A stretch of DNA of 64,000 nucleotides, from contig OZ234501.1 in the NCBI GenBank assembly GCA_965153455.1, positions 13,888,001 to 13,952,000 of the forward strand, written 5' to 3'. The notes under the pieces are model-generated. The model searched no databases and was not told the origin of the DNA. It was given only the letters and a program-made list of their open reading frames with translations. Of the stretch, positions 1 to 11,706 are shown piece after piece. Numbering within the stretch: position 1 is the stretch's first letter; the number at the start of each line of letters is the position of its first letter. The position numbers were made by a program, and so were the translations under genes. This DNA is from Sphagnum compactum. Lineage: Eukaryota; Bryophyta; Sphagnopsida; Sphagnales.

Positions 1-700
1 ATTTTATTAATGGCTATTCGTGATTAATTTATTGATGGATATTAGTGGCTATTCTATTAATGGTTATTGGTGGCTAATATATTAATGACTATTTATGATT
101 AATCTATTAATGGCTATTGGTGGCTAATATATTAATGGTTATTTATGATTAATCTATTAATGGCTATTGGTGGCTAATATATTAATGGCTATTGGTGGCT
201 ATTCTATTAATGGCTACTGGTGGTTATTCTATTAATGACTATTGGTGGCTATTCTATTAATAGTTATTTGTGATTAATGTATTAATGTATATTGTGATTA
301 ATGTATCAATGGTTATTGTGGTTTTATTAATGGCTATTCGTGATTAATCTATTAATGGATATTGGTGGCTATTCTATTAATGGATATTGGTGGCTATTCT
401 ATTAATGGATATTGGTGGCTATTCTATTAATGGCTATTGGTTGCTAATCTATTAATGGTTATTAGTGATAAATCTATTAATGGCTATTTGTGATTAATCT
501 ATTAATGGCTATTGGTGGCTATTCTATTAATAGTTATTCGTGATTAATCTATTAATGGCTATTGGTGGATATTTTATTAATGGCTATTGGTGACTATTCT
601 ATTAATGGCTATTAGTGGCTATATTATTAATGGCTATTGGTGGTTATTTTATTGGTGGTTACTGACGGCTATTTTATTATGGTTATTAATGGTTATTGTA
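1..700. repeat. 25-bp AT-rich minisatellite
   Basis: Degenerate tandem array of a unit close to ATTGGTGGCTATTCTATTAA plus TGGAT. It is cleanest at about 355-430, where three units repeat at exactly 25 bp. Variants change GGC to GAT or GTT. The array starts at or before the left edge and fades after about 700 into AT-rich DNA with similar words. No coding signal is visible. Confidence 0.9.
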
Positions 701-1620
701 TTATAAGTTATTGTTGGTTATTATATGTTATATTACAACTATTGGTGATTATTGTATTATAAATTATTGTTTGATATTCTACGTTATAATATCATAGGCT
801 AGTGGTAGTTATTATATTGTAGGGTATTTAAAATTATTTTTCATAGGTTATTATTTTTTATTTTAAGTTATTTTTACCTTAAGCCATTATATTCTGTTTT
901 AGATTATTTTAAAAGTTATTATGCTTAGGATAAAATCATTTATAATAACATTAAGTAAAATGACCTTGAATAATTTAAAATAAATAACGTAAGGTATAGC
1001 CTAAAGTTAGTTGAATAATTTAATTTTAAACAATTTAAAAGCTTATAATAAACAAGTTAAGATACTTTAAGATAAAATAACATATAATAATTTAGGGTAC
1101 AATAATTTATAATAACTTATAATAACATAAAATATAAGTTAGAATAACTAAAGTAGCTTAAAATAATATAGGGTATATCATAAAATAACATAGATAAAAT
1201 ATTTTTAAAAACATAGAAATAAACCTATTTGCTATAGTGAATTGTAATAGTGAATTATATTAACTAGAAATGAAACATGATGTCTACATAGTGATATTAT
1301 AATGAAATAACTTTCACTAGGTGAAATCAGTAAAATGCAATGAAGTTATTTCACTTTTAAGGTCCCATAATGATTTAAGCTAATAAACTACACCCCACTT
1401 TGGTAGTAGTGTAGTGAATAAGTAGTCATTGTTTTCACTATGGAATTATGCACAAATATTTAGAAAAAAAATTTACTTGTTATTTGTGCATGATGATAAG
1501 AAGTCAAATAGTGGTCAAATTGGACAAGTAGTTGCAATGGGTGGTAGTAAAAAAACCCAAGATTTCTTCTTGTGGTTGAAGAACATCGAACAATGTCAAA
1601 GAAACATTAACAAATACTAA
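701..1620. other. AT-rich intergenic DNA
   Basis: Very AT-rich sequence with recurring TTATAATAAC and TTATTTTAAG words, probably a decayed continuation of the minisatellite. From about 1220 to 1430 there are repeats of words such as TAGTGAAT and TTCACT, which also occur near 16.5 kb. A 63-codon open frame at 1429-1620 has low-complexity composition and no recognisable motif. I see no gene. Confidence 0.6.
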
Positions 1621-3130
1621 AGAACATCACTTGAAAACACTAAAGGATGTCCAAAAAAAATTGAATGATAAAAAAAATTATTGAGTAAATGTTAAATAAT
1701 TTTGAAAAAATGTTAAAAGAACAACGACTATGGCAAACAAGAAGCCTGTCGTTTGGTTGCTTGGGCCCAAAACAAACTTGCGGTATGATTCATCTGATTC
1801 CGCTATGAACTCATCACAAACATATTTTGTTGATGTGAACGTAGACGACAACGAGTTGACACGCCTCCATGGAGAAGTTTCCAAAGTCTTCGAAGCGACT
1901 AAGAAGGCACGCTTGTTACATGAAAAAGATCAAGCCACTCTTTTAGGGTTGAAAGCAGATCTCGATCGGAGGATTACAGAAAACAGTCCCATTTGTGACA
2001 TGCAAGTCGGCATTCTTGACATGCTTGTCCACATTCGTGACATGTAAGTCTGATTGAAGACCCTTGAAGACGATGTTCTTTGGAAGATTGATTTCATTAG
2101 AAAGGGCACTGAAGTTTCCTTGGATTATGTGCTTCAATGCACTTTTCAAAGAGTGGGTCTGGTCGGTTCAAACAATAACACAGGTGCGAAGTTTACTACC
2201 CAGGACTGCTCCGAATGGTTGTGGAGTCCTGTCGCAGAGCAATTTTTATCACAAGAAGTTACTATTCTCATTTTTGATGAAACCCTTGAGCTTAACCCTG
2301 GCTTTCTGGACATGCTGCACAAAACAATTCAAGAAATGTTAAGTAGCATAAAAGAAAACTCCAAAAGACATTACAAAATGTTAAAAGACAATATCAACAC
2401 TATGAAAACATAGAAGAAATGTTGAACAATACTGGGAAAATGATGAAGGATGCAAAATTTTTGAAAAATCAAAAAGTATCAAAGAAATGTTGGGTAACAT
2501 TAAAAAAACACCAAGGGATGGTAGGATGAGGCAAAACTAAATTTTAAAAATAAATTTTTATAAATTTTTTTTATAAATTATTATTACTACCGATGTTAGG
2601 AAAGATATTATAGATGTTCTTTACATAAAGACATTCTTCCTAACAATCCTATTAAGAAATCATTTTCTATATATGTTCCACACATTGCATTTGTTGAGAA
2701 AGAGAAAAACATTGATTTTGAAGAAATGTTAATATGCATAGGGCTTTTAGATAATGTACATAATATAAATTATGAAGCATCACAAAAAAAATATTGACAT
2801 AAGAAATGTTGTAACTATTAAATGTGTACTCAAATGAAACATTAAACATTTATTTCTTGATATCCCCCTAACATTTTATTGACATTATTCAACATCCTTC
2901 AACGTCTCCAAACACTACCCAACATTTCTCAACAACTTTCAACATTAATTCAACATTGCTTCCCTTGACATTTTTCAAATGTCTCCCTATCACCCAAAAG
3001 AAACAAAAGTAAAATTTAAAACAAATATTTTTTTTCCTAACATCCCTTAACATTTTTCAACATTGCATAACATTTCCCCTTTGTCCTTCAACATTTTCTT
3101 AGTGACATTTGATGCTTGCATTGTCCCTCA
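1621..3130. mobile_element. possible foldback-like element carrying a gene fragment
   Basis: The interval 1621-2520 is strewn with GAAATGTT/AAAATGTT words on the + strand. The interval 2830-3130 holds the complementary AACATTTC/CAACATTT words, spaced roughly every 10-20 bp. The two flanks are therefore degenerate subrepeat arrays in opposite orientation, as in foldback-type elements. Between them lies a fragment of an orphan gene (see 1724-2318). I could not find crisp terminal inverted repeats or a target duplication, so the element and its borders are inference. Confidence 0.25.
1724..2318 (+). pseudogene. broken partial copy of the orphan coiled-coil gene at 23.0-24.1 kb
   Basis: The translation closely matches the middle of the minus-strand protein at 23002-24078. 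It runs from MANKKPVVWLLGPK through NSSQTYFVDVNVDDNELTRL and the EWLWSP block to LELNPGFLDML. Homology starts abruptly six bases before an ATG and stops abruptly after DML, so both protein ends are missing. The frame is broken by two nonsense codons at about 2043-2055, where the intact copy has CAA and CGT. Four codons (RAFM in the intact copy) are missing after EVSL, and a 21-bp heptad-like unit is present one extra time. It is a dead fragment; the intact relative was probably the source or a sister copy. Confidence 0.85.
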
Positions 3131-4334
3131 ACATACTCTCATTATCACAAATAATTTTTTTCTCACAATGTCCCTTCATGTCTTCCCATCATCCCTATCC
3201 TCCCTTTTGTCCCTTTTGTATTTCATCATCCTTTCATCATCCCTACCATTTCCCAAGTTTGGACATCTCCAAACTTAGAAAATTATGCCAAACCTAAAAA
3301 TTACTAAGGGCACCTTACTTAAAATGTCCTTCGGATTTAAAGAATGTTCATAAAAATGGATGTTGACAACTTTAATCTTTTCATGTTTAATTGAAACCTT
3401 GGTATGTTTTGGTGTTATATTTTAATCAAGTCTTGACTATATATAATTTTTTTAAAAAATGGTTTTTAGGTTGGCAAAAACAGATGTCAATGGTCATAAT
3501 TATTATTTGAATGTAAACATTTGTGAACAAACAACTTCAAAGATTGCACATGTGCAAGGTTTGTGGTTCAACAATTTATTTACATATATATATGTATATA
3601 TATATTTTCCAACCCGTATTTACTTCACCTCCTAATCACCTTTTAATCATTAGATAAAATAATTAATCATTTTATAAATTAAAATTATACAATTATAAGA
3701 CAATTGTAAATTGGTTGATGATTCTCACATCGATATTTATATCTCTTTCTCATGTTTTTGGGTGTTGAATCAAGATGCTCACAAAAGGTCAAAATTTAGG
3801 ACACAAGTAAATTCACGAAATACTTAAAAAGGAATTTTTGGGACTTGGAAGAAAATTCAGAAGAAAATTTAGAAGAGAATTTGAAATTTTGTTGCTGCAA
3901 TTCTTCTCTTGATTGCTATTGTAGAAGAGAATTTACATCCATGGAATTTCTAAATATCTACCAAAAGCTTCAAAAAAGAAACCAATGTTCATAAACAAAA
4001 ATTCCTAAAAACACACAACCAAAACAATAAAAAGAACAAAAATGGAGTAAAATGTAAATAATGGTAAAAAACTATGATATTGTTGTAAATAGGGTGGCTT
4101 TTAAGCAAGCTTTATTATGTGATTAGTATACATTTTACTCAAAGACAAAAATATGAAAACAATTGGATATCATGAATTTCATAACTTACTTTATTTTTTA
4201 CAGCTCAAGTCAACTTAGATCTAATCTCAAGAATATTTTTAAATATATAAATTTTATGTTACATTACTTTAGTAATTAATAGTATTTCTACTTTTTATTC
4301 CATTTATATCCATTGTAACTTGCAAATGTCCATT
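2319..4334. other. AT-rich intergenic DNA
   Basis: Contains the oppositely oriented ATGTT/AACAT word arrays described above up to about 3130, then plain AT-rich sequence with a TA microsatellite near 3585-3605. No exon-like segment with splice sites and coding composition was seen. Confidence 0.5.
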
Positions 4335-4535
4335 TGGTTTCATCTATTGACCAAGGCAAGGATATTGTGTTTAGATTTATTATAGAGTATTAGTAGCTTA
4401 AAAGGATTTTGGCCCATATTAGGTAATAATAATAGGTCTAGTTTTATATGAGGATTTTTGAAAGATGATATATTTTGGCCTGTGTTGAAACTTGAGATTT
4501 GTTATTATAGAGTTATAATATCTTGAAAGATTTTT
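4335..4535 (-). repeat. dispersed repeat family, copy 1
   Basis: Reverse-complement relative of segments at 16660-16960 and 47915-48245. Shared blocks include the word for GACCTATTATTATTACCTA, a block reading GAAGCTACTATACTCTA, and ATGAATCTAAACACAAT, in the same order. No terminal repeats or coding capacity are visible. It may be a decayed MITE, SINE or LTR fragment. Confidence 0.75.
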
Positions 4536-4630
4536 GGATTTCCCCCTTTTTTTGGGGTGCTTTGGTTTTTTTTAATTGATTGGCAGTGTTTCATCATTTA
4601 GGTTTCTTTTAGAGGTTTTTTTGAAGATTA

Positions 4631-4875
4631 TGGAAACCCTAAAACCCTAAACCATGAAAACAAAAAACCAAAACCCCCTAAAACCCTAAACCATGAAAAC
4701 AAAAAACCAAAACCCCCTAAAACCCTAAACCATGAAAACAAAAAACCAAAACCCCCTAAAACCCTAAACCATGAAAACAAAAATCCTAAATCCCCTAAAA
4801 CCCTAAACTCTGAAAACAAAACCCTAAATCCCCTAAAACCCTAAACCATGAAAACAAAAACCCTAAACCAAACAT
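4631..4875. repeat. telomere-like 39-bp tandem repeat
   Basis: About six units containing CTAAAACCCTAAACCATG followed by an A-rich segment ending in CCAAAACCCC. The first four are almost identical and 39 bp long. Because 39 is a multiple of 3, the minus strand stays open and reads a 13-residue repeat (GGFGFLFSWFRVL), which I regard as non-coding. The CCCTAAA words match the plant telomere repeat, C-rich strand on +. Confidence 0.9.
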
Positions 4876-6007
4876 GAAGAGAAAACAATACCAGCAGACG
4901 CAAAGCTTTTATCATATAGTCTCTCATAGACAGAAGCAGAAAATCTTTGAGCAATGATGGGCTTTTGTTCTTTTGCTACTCTTCTGTTCTCCAGCAAACT
5001 CTTCTGTTCTCTAGCAAGACAAGCATGTTTGACACGCACAAACAATGCTTGAACTTGTACTCAATGGCCTCACAGCATGGCTCCACCTTTTTTTATTGCA
5101 AATTTGCAACTGACACCACCCATGACATCCAAACACACACCCAAAACAAAAAGAACACATGAGAAACAGAAATCTGCCACAACCAAAAGAAAGAAAGAAA
5201 GAAAAGAAAATCCAACTTCTTCGTCTGTTGTCAACAACCTTCAACTTGCTCAATTCCACTTCAAGCATATTTCAGGCTTGAAGCAATTTTCAATTTGAGC
5301 ATTTCAGATTTGAGCAAGCAATGCAGATAAGGACTTTCACAAATTGAGCACCTTCAGATTTGAACAAGCATTTTCAGATTTCAGGGACTGAGCCAGCAAT
5401 TTCAGAGATTGAGCAGTTTGGGTTCTCACAAGTCCTGACTTTGCAGTTGCAAGAAAACCCACATCTGCAAATGAACTAGCCAGGTACATGATACCGAGAG
5501 CATCAAGAGGAGGAGGAAGAGGAGAAGGAGGAGAGATGAAGCTCTGGTGCATTGCAAACATCTTGCATCCATGTCATCAAGAGTGTAGTTCACAAAATCT
5601 CGGAGCTGCTGAGGAGCTGCTGAACTTCTTCTGTCGCCTCTTGAAGGATCTCATAACAGACTTCAGAGTACAAGGAAACAACAACAACAACAACAACAGC
5701 AACAGAAGATTGCTTGCTGCACCTTGTGACCCCCCTTTCGGCACTGCGAGCGATGGAGTATTGCTATACGCTCCGCAGTGCTGGTTAGAAATGGCACGTA
5801 CGACCAGAAGAAGAAGAAGAAGAAGAGAACCTAGTGGCTCGCACTTGGCTGTCAGATCATTTATTCTTCTGGGTCCGTGTGAGAGATAGAGATAGAGAGT
5901 GAGAGAGAAGGGTCTCAGGCAAAACCCAGAGAGAGAGAGAGGGTCGGGCAAAGCCCATAGAGGTGTCAGGAGGCCAAGGCATGGAGGAAGTGTGAGGAAG
6001 CAAAGCT
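4876..6007 (+). promoter_or_regulatory. upstream region / 5' leader of DNA polymerase lambda
   Basis: Non-conserved sequence ahead of the polymerase start. It contains short repeats of ATTTCAGATTTGAGCAAG-like words (5290-5410), CAA- and GAAGAA-rich microsatellites, AG-rich runs at 5880-5940, and a hairpin at 5737-5781. An in-frame TGA lies 18 bases before the ATG at 6008. Several long open frames on both strands here are low-complexity and were not called. No convincing TATA box was located. Confidence 0.4.
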
Positions 6008-9000
6008 ATGGAGGATTGCGGCAAAGGAGGCAGGGATGAAGGAGAAAAGCTTGACTTCAGCGGCATGACAGCGTTGTTTGTGGAGTCAGGAATCCAACCT
6101 CGTCGACTACAGGTACAACAAAAGCTCCTTGACCCTCTTGCTGCCTGGCTGCTGCTGCTGTGCATCATCATCAACATCATCATCATCTTCTTCTTCTTCC
6201 TTCCTTCCTTCCTTTCTTTCTTTCTCTACGACACAAACCAAAATCTGTTCCGCCATTGTCGTTTGTGAAGTCAGCCAGGAAATCCAACTTTGTCGACAAG
6301 AAGTACCAAAATCCCTTGAAAAGATCTTGAGAATTCTGCACTAAATCTCTATCTCAAGAGAATCTTGGGCGCTGCTCAAGTCTTTCTTGCACTCAGACTT
6401 TTGATTCCTAGAACAATGGGTTGGTACAAAAAAACACAGAAACAAAATACTCTATCTATGAAGCTCCTTAAACCCTAAACCCTTGAAACCCTGGACCTGT
6501 AGATTTTCTTTGTAAGCAAGTACCACAAGAAATTCCACAGTTTGAGAGAGAGGAAAGAGCGGATTGTGCGTGTGTGTTCCTGTTGTTTTGGGGTGGTTTG
6601 AGAAAATTTATTTCTGGAAATCCTACAATGGTGATGGATGGTGATGATGCTTGTATGATGATGCATGATGATGCTTCTTCCAATTCTCTTGATGAAGTTT
6701 TGTCTGCTGTGTGTGTGTGTGTTTAGATATGGAAACAAAAGTTTGAGCAATTTGGTGGAAAGCTTGAGGCACATCGCTCGAAGCATGTAACCCACCTGTT
6801 TGCAGCCAACTGCAAAACTCTTCAAGACAGAATTGGACATGCGTCATTGAAAAAAAAGGTTTGTAGTTTTCATCAAACTCTCCTTCTCCCTTCCCTAAGA
6901 AATTCCACAAAGTTTGTAGTTTCTGTCAAACCTCTCCTCTCCCTTCCCTAAGAAATTCCACAGAGGAGGAGGAGAGTTGAGGATCAGGTTGAGATTTTCA
7001 TTCAGATGAATTATCTCTACTCCCTTCCTTCATGACTGGTTTTGTGATTTGCATGAATATAGCTTAGATCGTGGATTCAGGTATCTGGAGATGATGATGG
7101 TGGGTCTTTGAATTGGTTTGTTGAGGATCTTGTTTCTCTTGGTGATAGATGGAATAACATATGTGTTTTTGGTCAAATTGATGTTGGGTTTTGTTCTTGT
7201 TCTTGTTGTACAGGTAGCATTGAAGTATGAATGGATTGAAGATTGTCTGAAAGCAGGTCATATTCTTCCTTCTGAAAAATACACACTGAAATTTCCTTCA
7301 GACCAGGACACTCTTGCACTTGGAGAACCGTCAACACTTGCTTTGGGCAGCAGTACCCTTGCTTCTGGCAGCAGCACCCTCCTTGAAGATCATGCTTCTT
7401 GGGACACCAGCCGATCAGTAGATGATGCAGGTGGTTCTTCGACCAAGAAGAAGAAGAGACAAGAAGGGATGATTACTACAGAGTCTGATCCTGCAGAGGA
7501 GTCTCATTGGATGGAGGTCATCAAAGAAGGTGCTCATATGGGCATGGTACACCATTCTGCTGTTGTGGGTGGCGACAAGAAAAGCCAAGGTGGAGAAGCT
7601 GTTTGTCATACTGTAATGATGTTGCTCATTTGTTTTCATTTCTTGACTCCTGAATCATCTAGAACAACAGCATGATTCTTACAGAGGCAGCTGCTGATTT
7701 GATGTTGTGCAGAACAAGATCATCTTGAAGAGGGTTTAGGGTTTATTGGAAGTGTTGGTTCCACAGCACCAATTGCTGAACTTGCAACAAGTGATGGCCT
7801 GTCTGATGTTGGATCTGCGCAACCACTGCATCCAGACTTGCCAGAAAATCAGGTGCAACAATTAGTTTTTGCTTGTAAATTGTTTCTTGCCCCCAGCATC
7901 TGGTTGAATAATTTGATTTCTTTACAAACCCTGAACAGAAATGTGGGTTCTTCTAGGATATGGTTTTTGCAGGTTTTTGTGCAAACAAAGGTTGTTTTTT
8001 TTGAGTCATGATCAGATTGTTAGGGATTTGATTGTTTTGTGTTACAGTTGACTGCTCTTGTGTATACACCACCAGACTTGAATACTCACATAACAGGCCC
8101 ATTCAAGGAAATAAGAGACATCTACAAGGAAGGTCAGTTCTCTTCCCTTTCCCATCAATGTATACTTGTTGCAACAGTACCCATGTGCTGCTTATTTTTG
8201 TACCACTGCTGCACTAGTATCTACTTTCTATTGTGAGTATGGAGTATTTTATACCCATACTGTTGTTGTATGTAGGATGCTTTCTGTTGCTTTCTGTTGA
8301 GGGGGTTTTAACAGGGGGAAGTGGAATGGTGGTGACCATGGGTGATACAGCTCTAGGGGATGATAGGAGATACTTCAGCTACTATAAGGCGCTTTCAGTT
8401 CTAGAAAAAGTTCCATTCAAGATCACTAGTGTCGATCAAATCAAAGGATTGCCAACACTCGGGAAATCACTACTGGACACTGTAAAAAGCGCCCTTCTTT
8501 GCATGACAAATAAACATGGTTTTTTGATGTATGGAAAAAACAAAGTGGGCTTTGGATTTCTGCTGTTTTTTGAAGGGTGTAATGGTGCTTATCAGAACTA
8601 GCAGAGTTTGTTTCCTAAAAATGCTGGTTGATTGCTATATCTTTTGGAAAATGTTTTGATCTGAGTCACCAGGCACCCATGAAAACCTTTGTGAAACCTA
8701 CGGCAATGGCGAGAAAAAAACAAAAACCCAACAAATGCCTTAACAGTTCTTAGGAAAAAACCTCAGAATCGGAAACACTGTTGTTGGTTTCTTATTGTGA
8801 CAGATTCAAGAAATATTGACTACTGGGAAAATGTCGAAATTGGAGCATCTAAAAGCAGACAAGAAGGTTGCAGATTTCAAACTTCTCATCAATTTTCTAT
8901 TGTCTTAGCTGTGTTGTTGTTGTTGGTCTATTGCTGAATTTATTTGGTTGCTAAAACTGCAGCATTATTCAACATCTGAGATTACCAGAGTCATCAGTTT

Positions 9001-11341
9001 CGCCATTGGGAAGTTAAGTCCTATGATTGTTGTAAATGTTGTCGTATGAAGGATTACAAAATTGTGCCCACAGAGCTGGTGATACTTGAATCTAGATTTG
9101 TGGGTGTCTCTTTTTCTTGACCTTTTCTATCCTCAATATGCTTGTGATATGGGGGCAGGTAAAAGTGATGAGTTTATTTGGAGCAGTATGGGGAATTGGA
9201 CCATCGACAGCACAGAAATTGTATGACAAGGGACATCGTTCATTGGAGGATTTAAAGACGGATACCTCCCTCACACCTGCTCAAAGAGTTGGGCTTGAAT
9301 TCCATGAGGACATTATAAAAAGAATTCCGAGGCATGAGGTATAAAATGTGATTGGATTGAACTCATTTTTTGTTTGCAAGACTTTTCTCTTATGACATAA
9401 GAGAATTCTGAGGCCCAAGAAGTTTACTACAGAAAGGTGTTCATTGCAGAGGAATTAGTTTCTTTAAATAGTAAAATTTTCTCATGTATTATTCGTCATT
9501 TAGTATTTCTCATTTAGTTAAATATTAGTTAATTATGCTTGATTAAGAAAATACTAAATAAAAAAGTATTTCAGATAATCTGATACCCTTTCAGGTTAGC
9601 TTTTGCATTATGTGATTTTGCGCTACTATTCATGATGCATTATTTGGTGTAATTCAATCTCTAAATTGACTAGTCTCGGGATTGGATTTTTAGGTGAAAG
9701 AAATGGAAGCGATTGTGCAAAAAGCAGCTGCCGAGCTTCGTCCCAATGTAAGAAGAGTGAACAACACCACACCCCGTTTTATAATCTTTCTTATTGTGAA
9801 AGAATGTAAAGTAATTCTAGGCCTCAAAAGTCTCAATTTGTTTGCAACCATGGAAATTAACCTTCATATATTCATTACAAAAAACCAACACTTTCTTGGA
9901 TATGCAAGAAACTCTCAAAAACTTTATCTCGACTGTGTTTCTGTGTACAGATATCAGTAGTTTGTGGGGGCTCATATCGACGTGGAAAAGCGACTGTAGG
10001 AGATCTGGATATTGTTATCACGCATCCAGATGGCCATAGGCACACAAAACTCTCTCTCTTTAAACCCATTCTTTCCCAAATAGAAAATTATTTGTTTGTT
10101 TTATTTGCCAATTATCCAGCATTTTTTTGTTACATTTCGAACTGCTTTTCAATTAGAAATACCTTGTGTCAAAGTTTTTGTTATGAAAAAAGAAATGGGT
10201 AATTTTGTGATTTAAAAAATAAAATAAAATAAAATTTCTGGTTGGGTTTTCTAGCGAAGCTCAAATCAAAAGGTGGGATTTTTTTGGGTTTGTGTTGCAG
10301 TCATACAGGACTTATGAATGAGCTTTTGGCAAAGCTGAAGAATGAAGGGTTTCTTGCGGAAGACTTAATGCACGGTCATCAACATAGCACTGAGGTAATT
10401 CTTGTACCAATTGTGAAATGAGACATGAATTTCAATATAAAAGTGTAGCAAATTGTAATGCACTTCTGTTTGAAAGGGGACTTTGTTTATGATCTCCAAG
10501 GAGAGCACTGAAGCATTTTCTCTGCAAATTTCATTATAAATTGGAAGCAATTGATTATTGATAATTAATTAATGAGTTTTTGCAACAGGGAACAGATTCA
10601 GGAGTGGACACATATTTTGGGCTTTGCAAATATCCTGGACGTGAGCAACGGCACCGTATCGATTTTAAGATATATCCATGGGAGATGTATCCATTTGGAC
10701 TCCTTGCTTGGACAGGGAATGATGTTTTGAACCGAAGGTCAGTGGTAAAAGCAACAAGTGTTTTCTAGTTTGAAGTTTGACAAATCAGCTGCTACTTTCT
10801 AGCTTATGCATGTGGCATTTTAGTGGAGGATTTTTATTATTGCTCTTATGAAATAGTATATTGTACTTTTCTTGTCAACTCTTTTATATTAATTTTCCTC
10901 AAAATTGTGCTGCATCAATTGACAGAGACTACGAATCAAGCTTTTAAATTTAAAAAAAAACCCCCATTTATGGATATATATATTAATGACCAGGTTGAGG
11001 ATAGTGGCGGAAGCAAAGGGATACAAACTAGATGATCATGGACTCTATCCAGTTGTTCGGGATGAACATGGGAACAGGGTAAGCACAAAACATTTCCCTT
11101 TTTGTTTCTTCTCTTTTTTGGGTATTGGATCTAATGCTTCGTTTGCAACAGATTGCTTCTATATTTAAGTCAGAAAAAAGCTTTGTGAATTTAATTCAAA
11201 TTTTTTTTTTTGTTGGTAAATGTTTCTCTGTTTTTTTCATTTCAGGTAAAGTCAGGTGCAAGTGTGCCATGCAAAAGTGAGCGGGAAATTTTTGACACAC
11301 TTGGGTTTCCATGGCTTGAACCGCATGAGAGGAACTTGTGA
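6008..11341 (+). CDS. POLL: DNA polymerase lambda (family X, BRCT domain)
   Basis: Gap-filling family X polymerase for base-excision repair and end joining, acting in the nucleus. Fourteen exons close in frame to 592 codons: 6008-6112, 6727-6858, 7214-7589, 7713-7852, 8048-8132, 8351-8481, 8804-8866, 9159-9338, 9694-9747, 9951-10039, 10301-10394, 10589-10737, 10994-11078 and 11246-11341. The BRCT domain occupies about residues 16-110, with the conserved Trp in YEWIEDCL. A Ser/Thr-rich linker (about 107-252) contains repeats of STLALG. Then come helix-hairpin-helix segments (GLPTLGK, VWGIGPSTA), the nucleotide-binding GGSYRRGK, catalytic Asp440 and Asp442 in GDLDIV, and Asp508 in RIDFKIYP. The protein ends in FGFPWLEPHERNL-like FPWLEPHERNL. 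Human Pol lambda is 575 aa, so this length is normal. The start is the first ATG after an in-frame stop. One intron (10040-10300) appears to begin with GC rather than GT. No frame damage is seen. Confidence 0.96.
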
Positions 11342-11390
11342 TGATGATGTTCATGTTCATGTTTGTAGGTGGGTATTTCTTGGTCTTTTG

Positions 11391-11420
<30 letters not shown>
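11391..11420. repeat. CT microsatellite
   Basis: An uninterrupted run of about 15 CT dinucleotides, 50 bases past the polymerase stop codon and probably inside its 3' UTR. Confidence 0.9.
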
Positions 11421-11421
<1 letters not shown>

Positions 11422-11459
11422 TCTGCAGTAGTCTTTTCTTGTCTTTTTTCTTGTCTTGT

Positions 11460-11706
11460 TTAGGGTTTTTGGTTTAGGTTTTCTCGTGTTGTTTAGGGGT
11501 TTATGGTTGAAGGGTTTAGGGTTTTAGGGTTTAGGTTTCCTTGTGTTGTTTAGGGGTGTATGGTTGAAGGGTTGAGGGTTTAGTTTTTCTTGTGTTGTTT
11601 AGGGGTTTATGGTTGAAGGGTTGAGGGTTTTAGGATTTAGGTTTCTTGTGTTGTTTAGGGGGTGTATGGTTAAAGGGTTGAGGATTTTAGGGTTTAGGTT
11701 TTTTCT
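11460..11706. repeat. telomere-like 50-57-bp tandem repeat
   Basis: Four units each containing TTGTGTTGTTTAGGGG, TATGGTTGAAGGGT and GGGTTTTAGGGTTTAGG-type words, spaced 57, 50 and 55 bp apart. TTTAGGG is on the + strand, opposite to the array at 4631-4875 on the other side of the polymerase gene. Confidence 0.88.

Noticed and set aside
4628-4819. Minus-strand frame encoding a 13-residue Phe/Gly repeat
   Set aside because: It is the translation of a telomere-like 39-bp satellite.
5488-5951. Two 120-130 codon frames (both strands) upstream of Pol lambda
   Set aside because: Poly-Asn, poly-Arg and poly-Leu runs come from trinucleotide repeats. There is no conserved motif.
7118-7213. Upstream extension of Pol lambda exon 3
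   Set aside because: Open by chance. The acceptor at 7213 gives perfect continuity of the BRCT domain.
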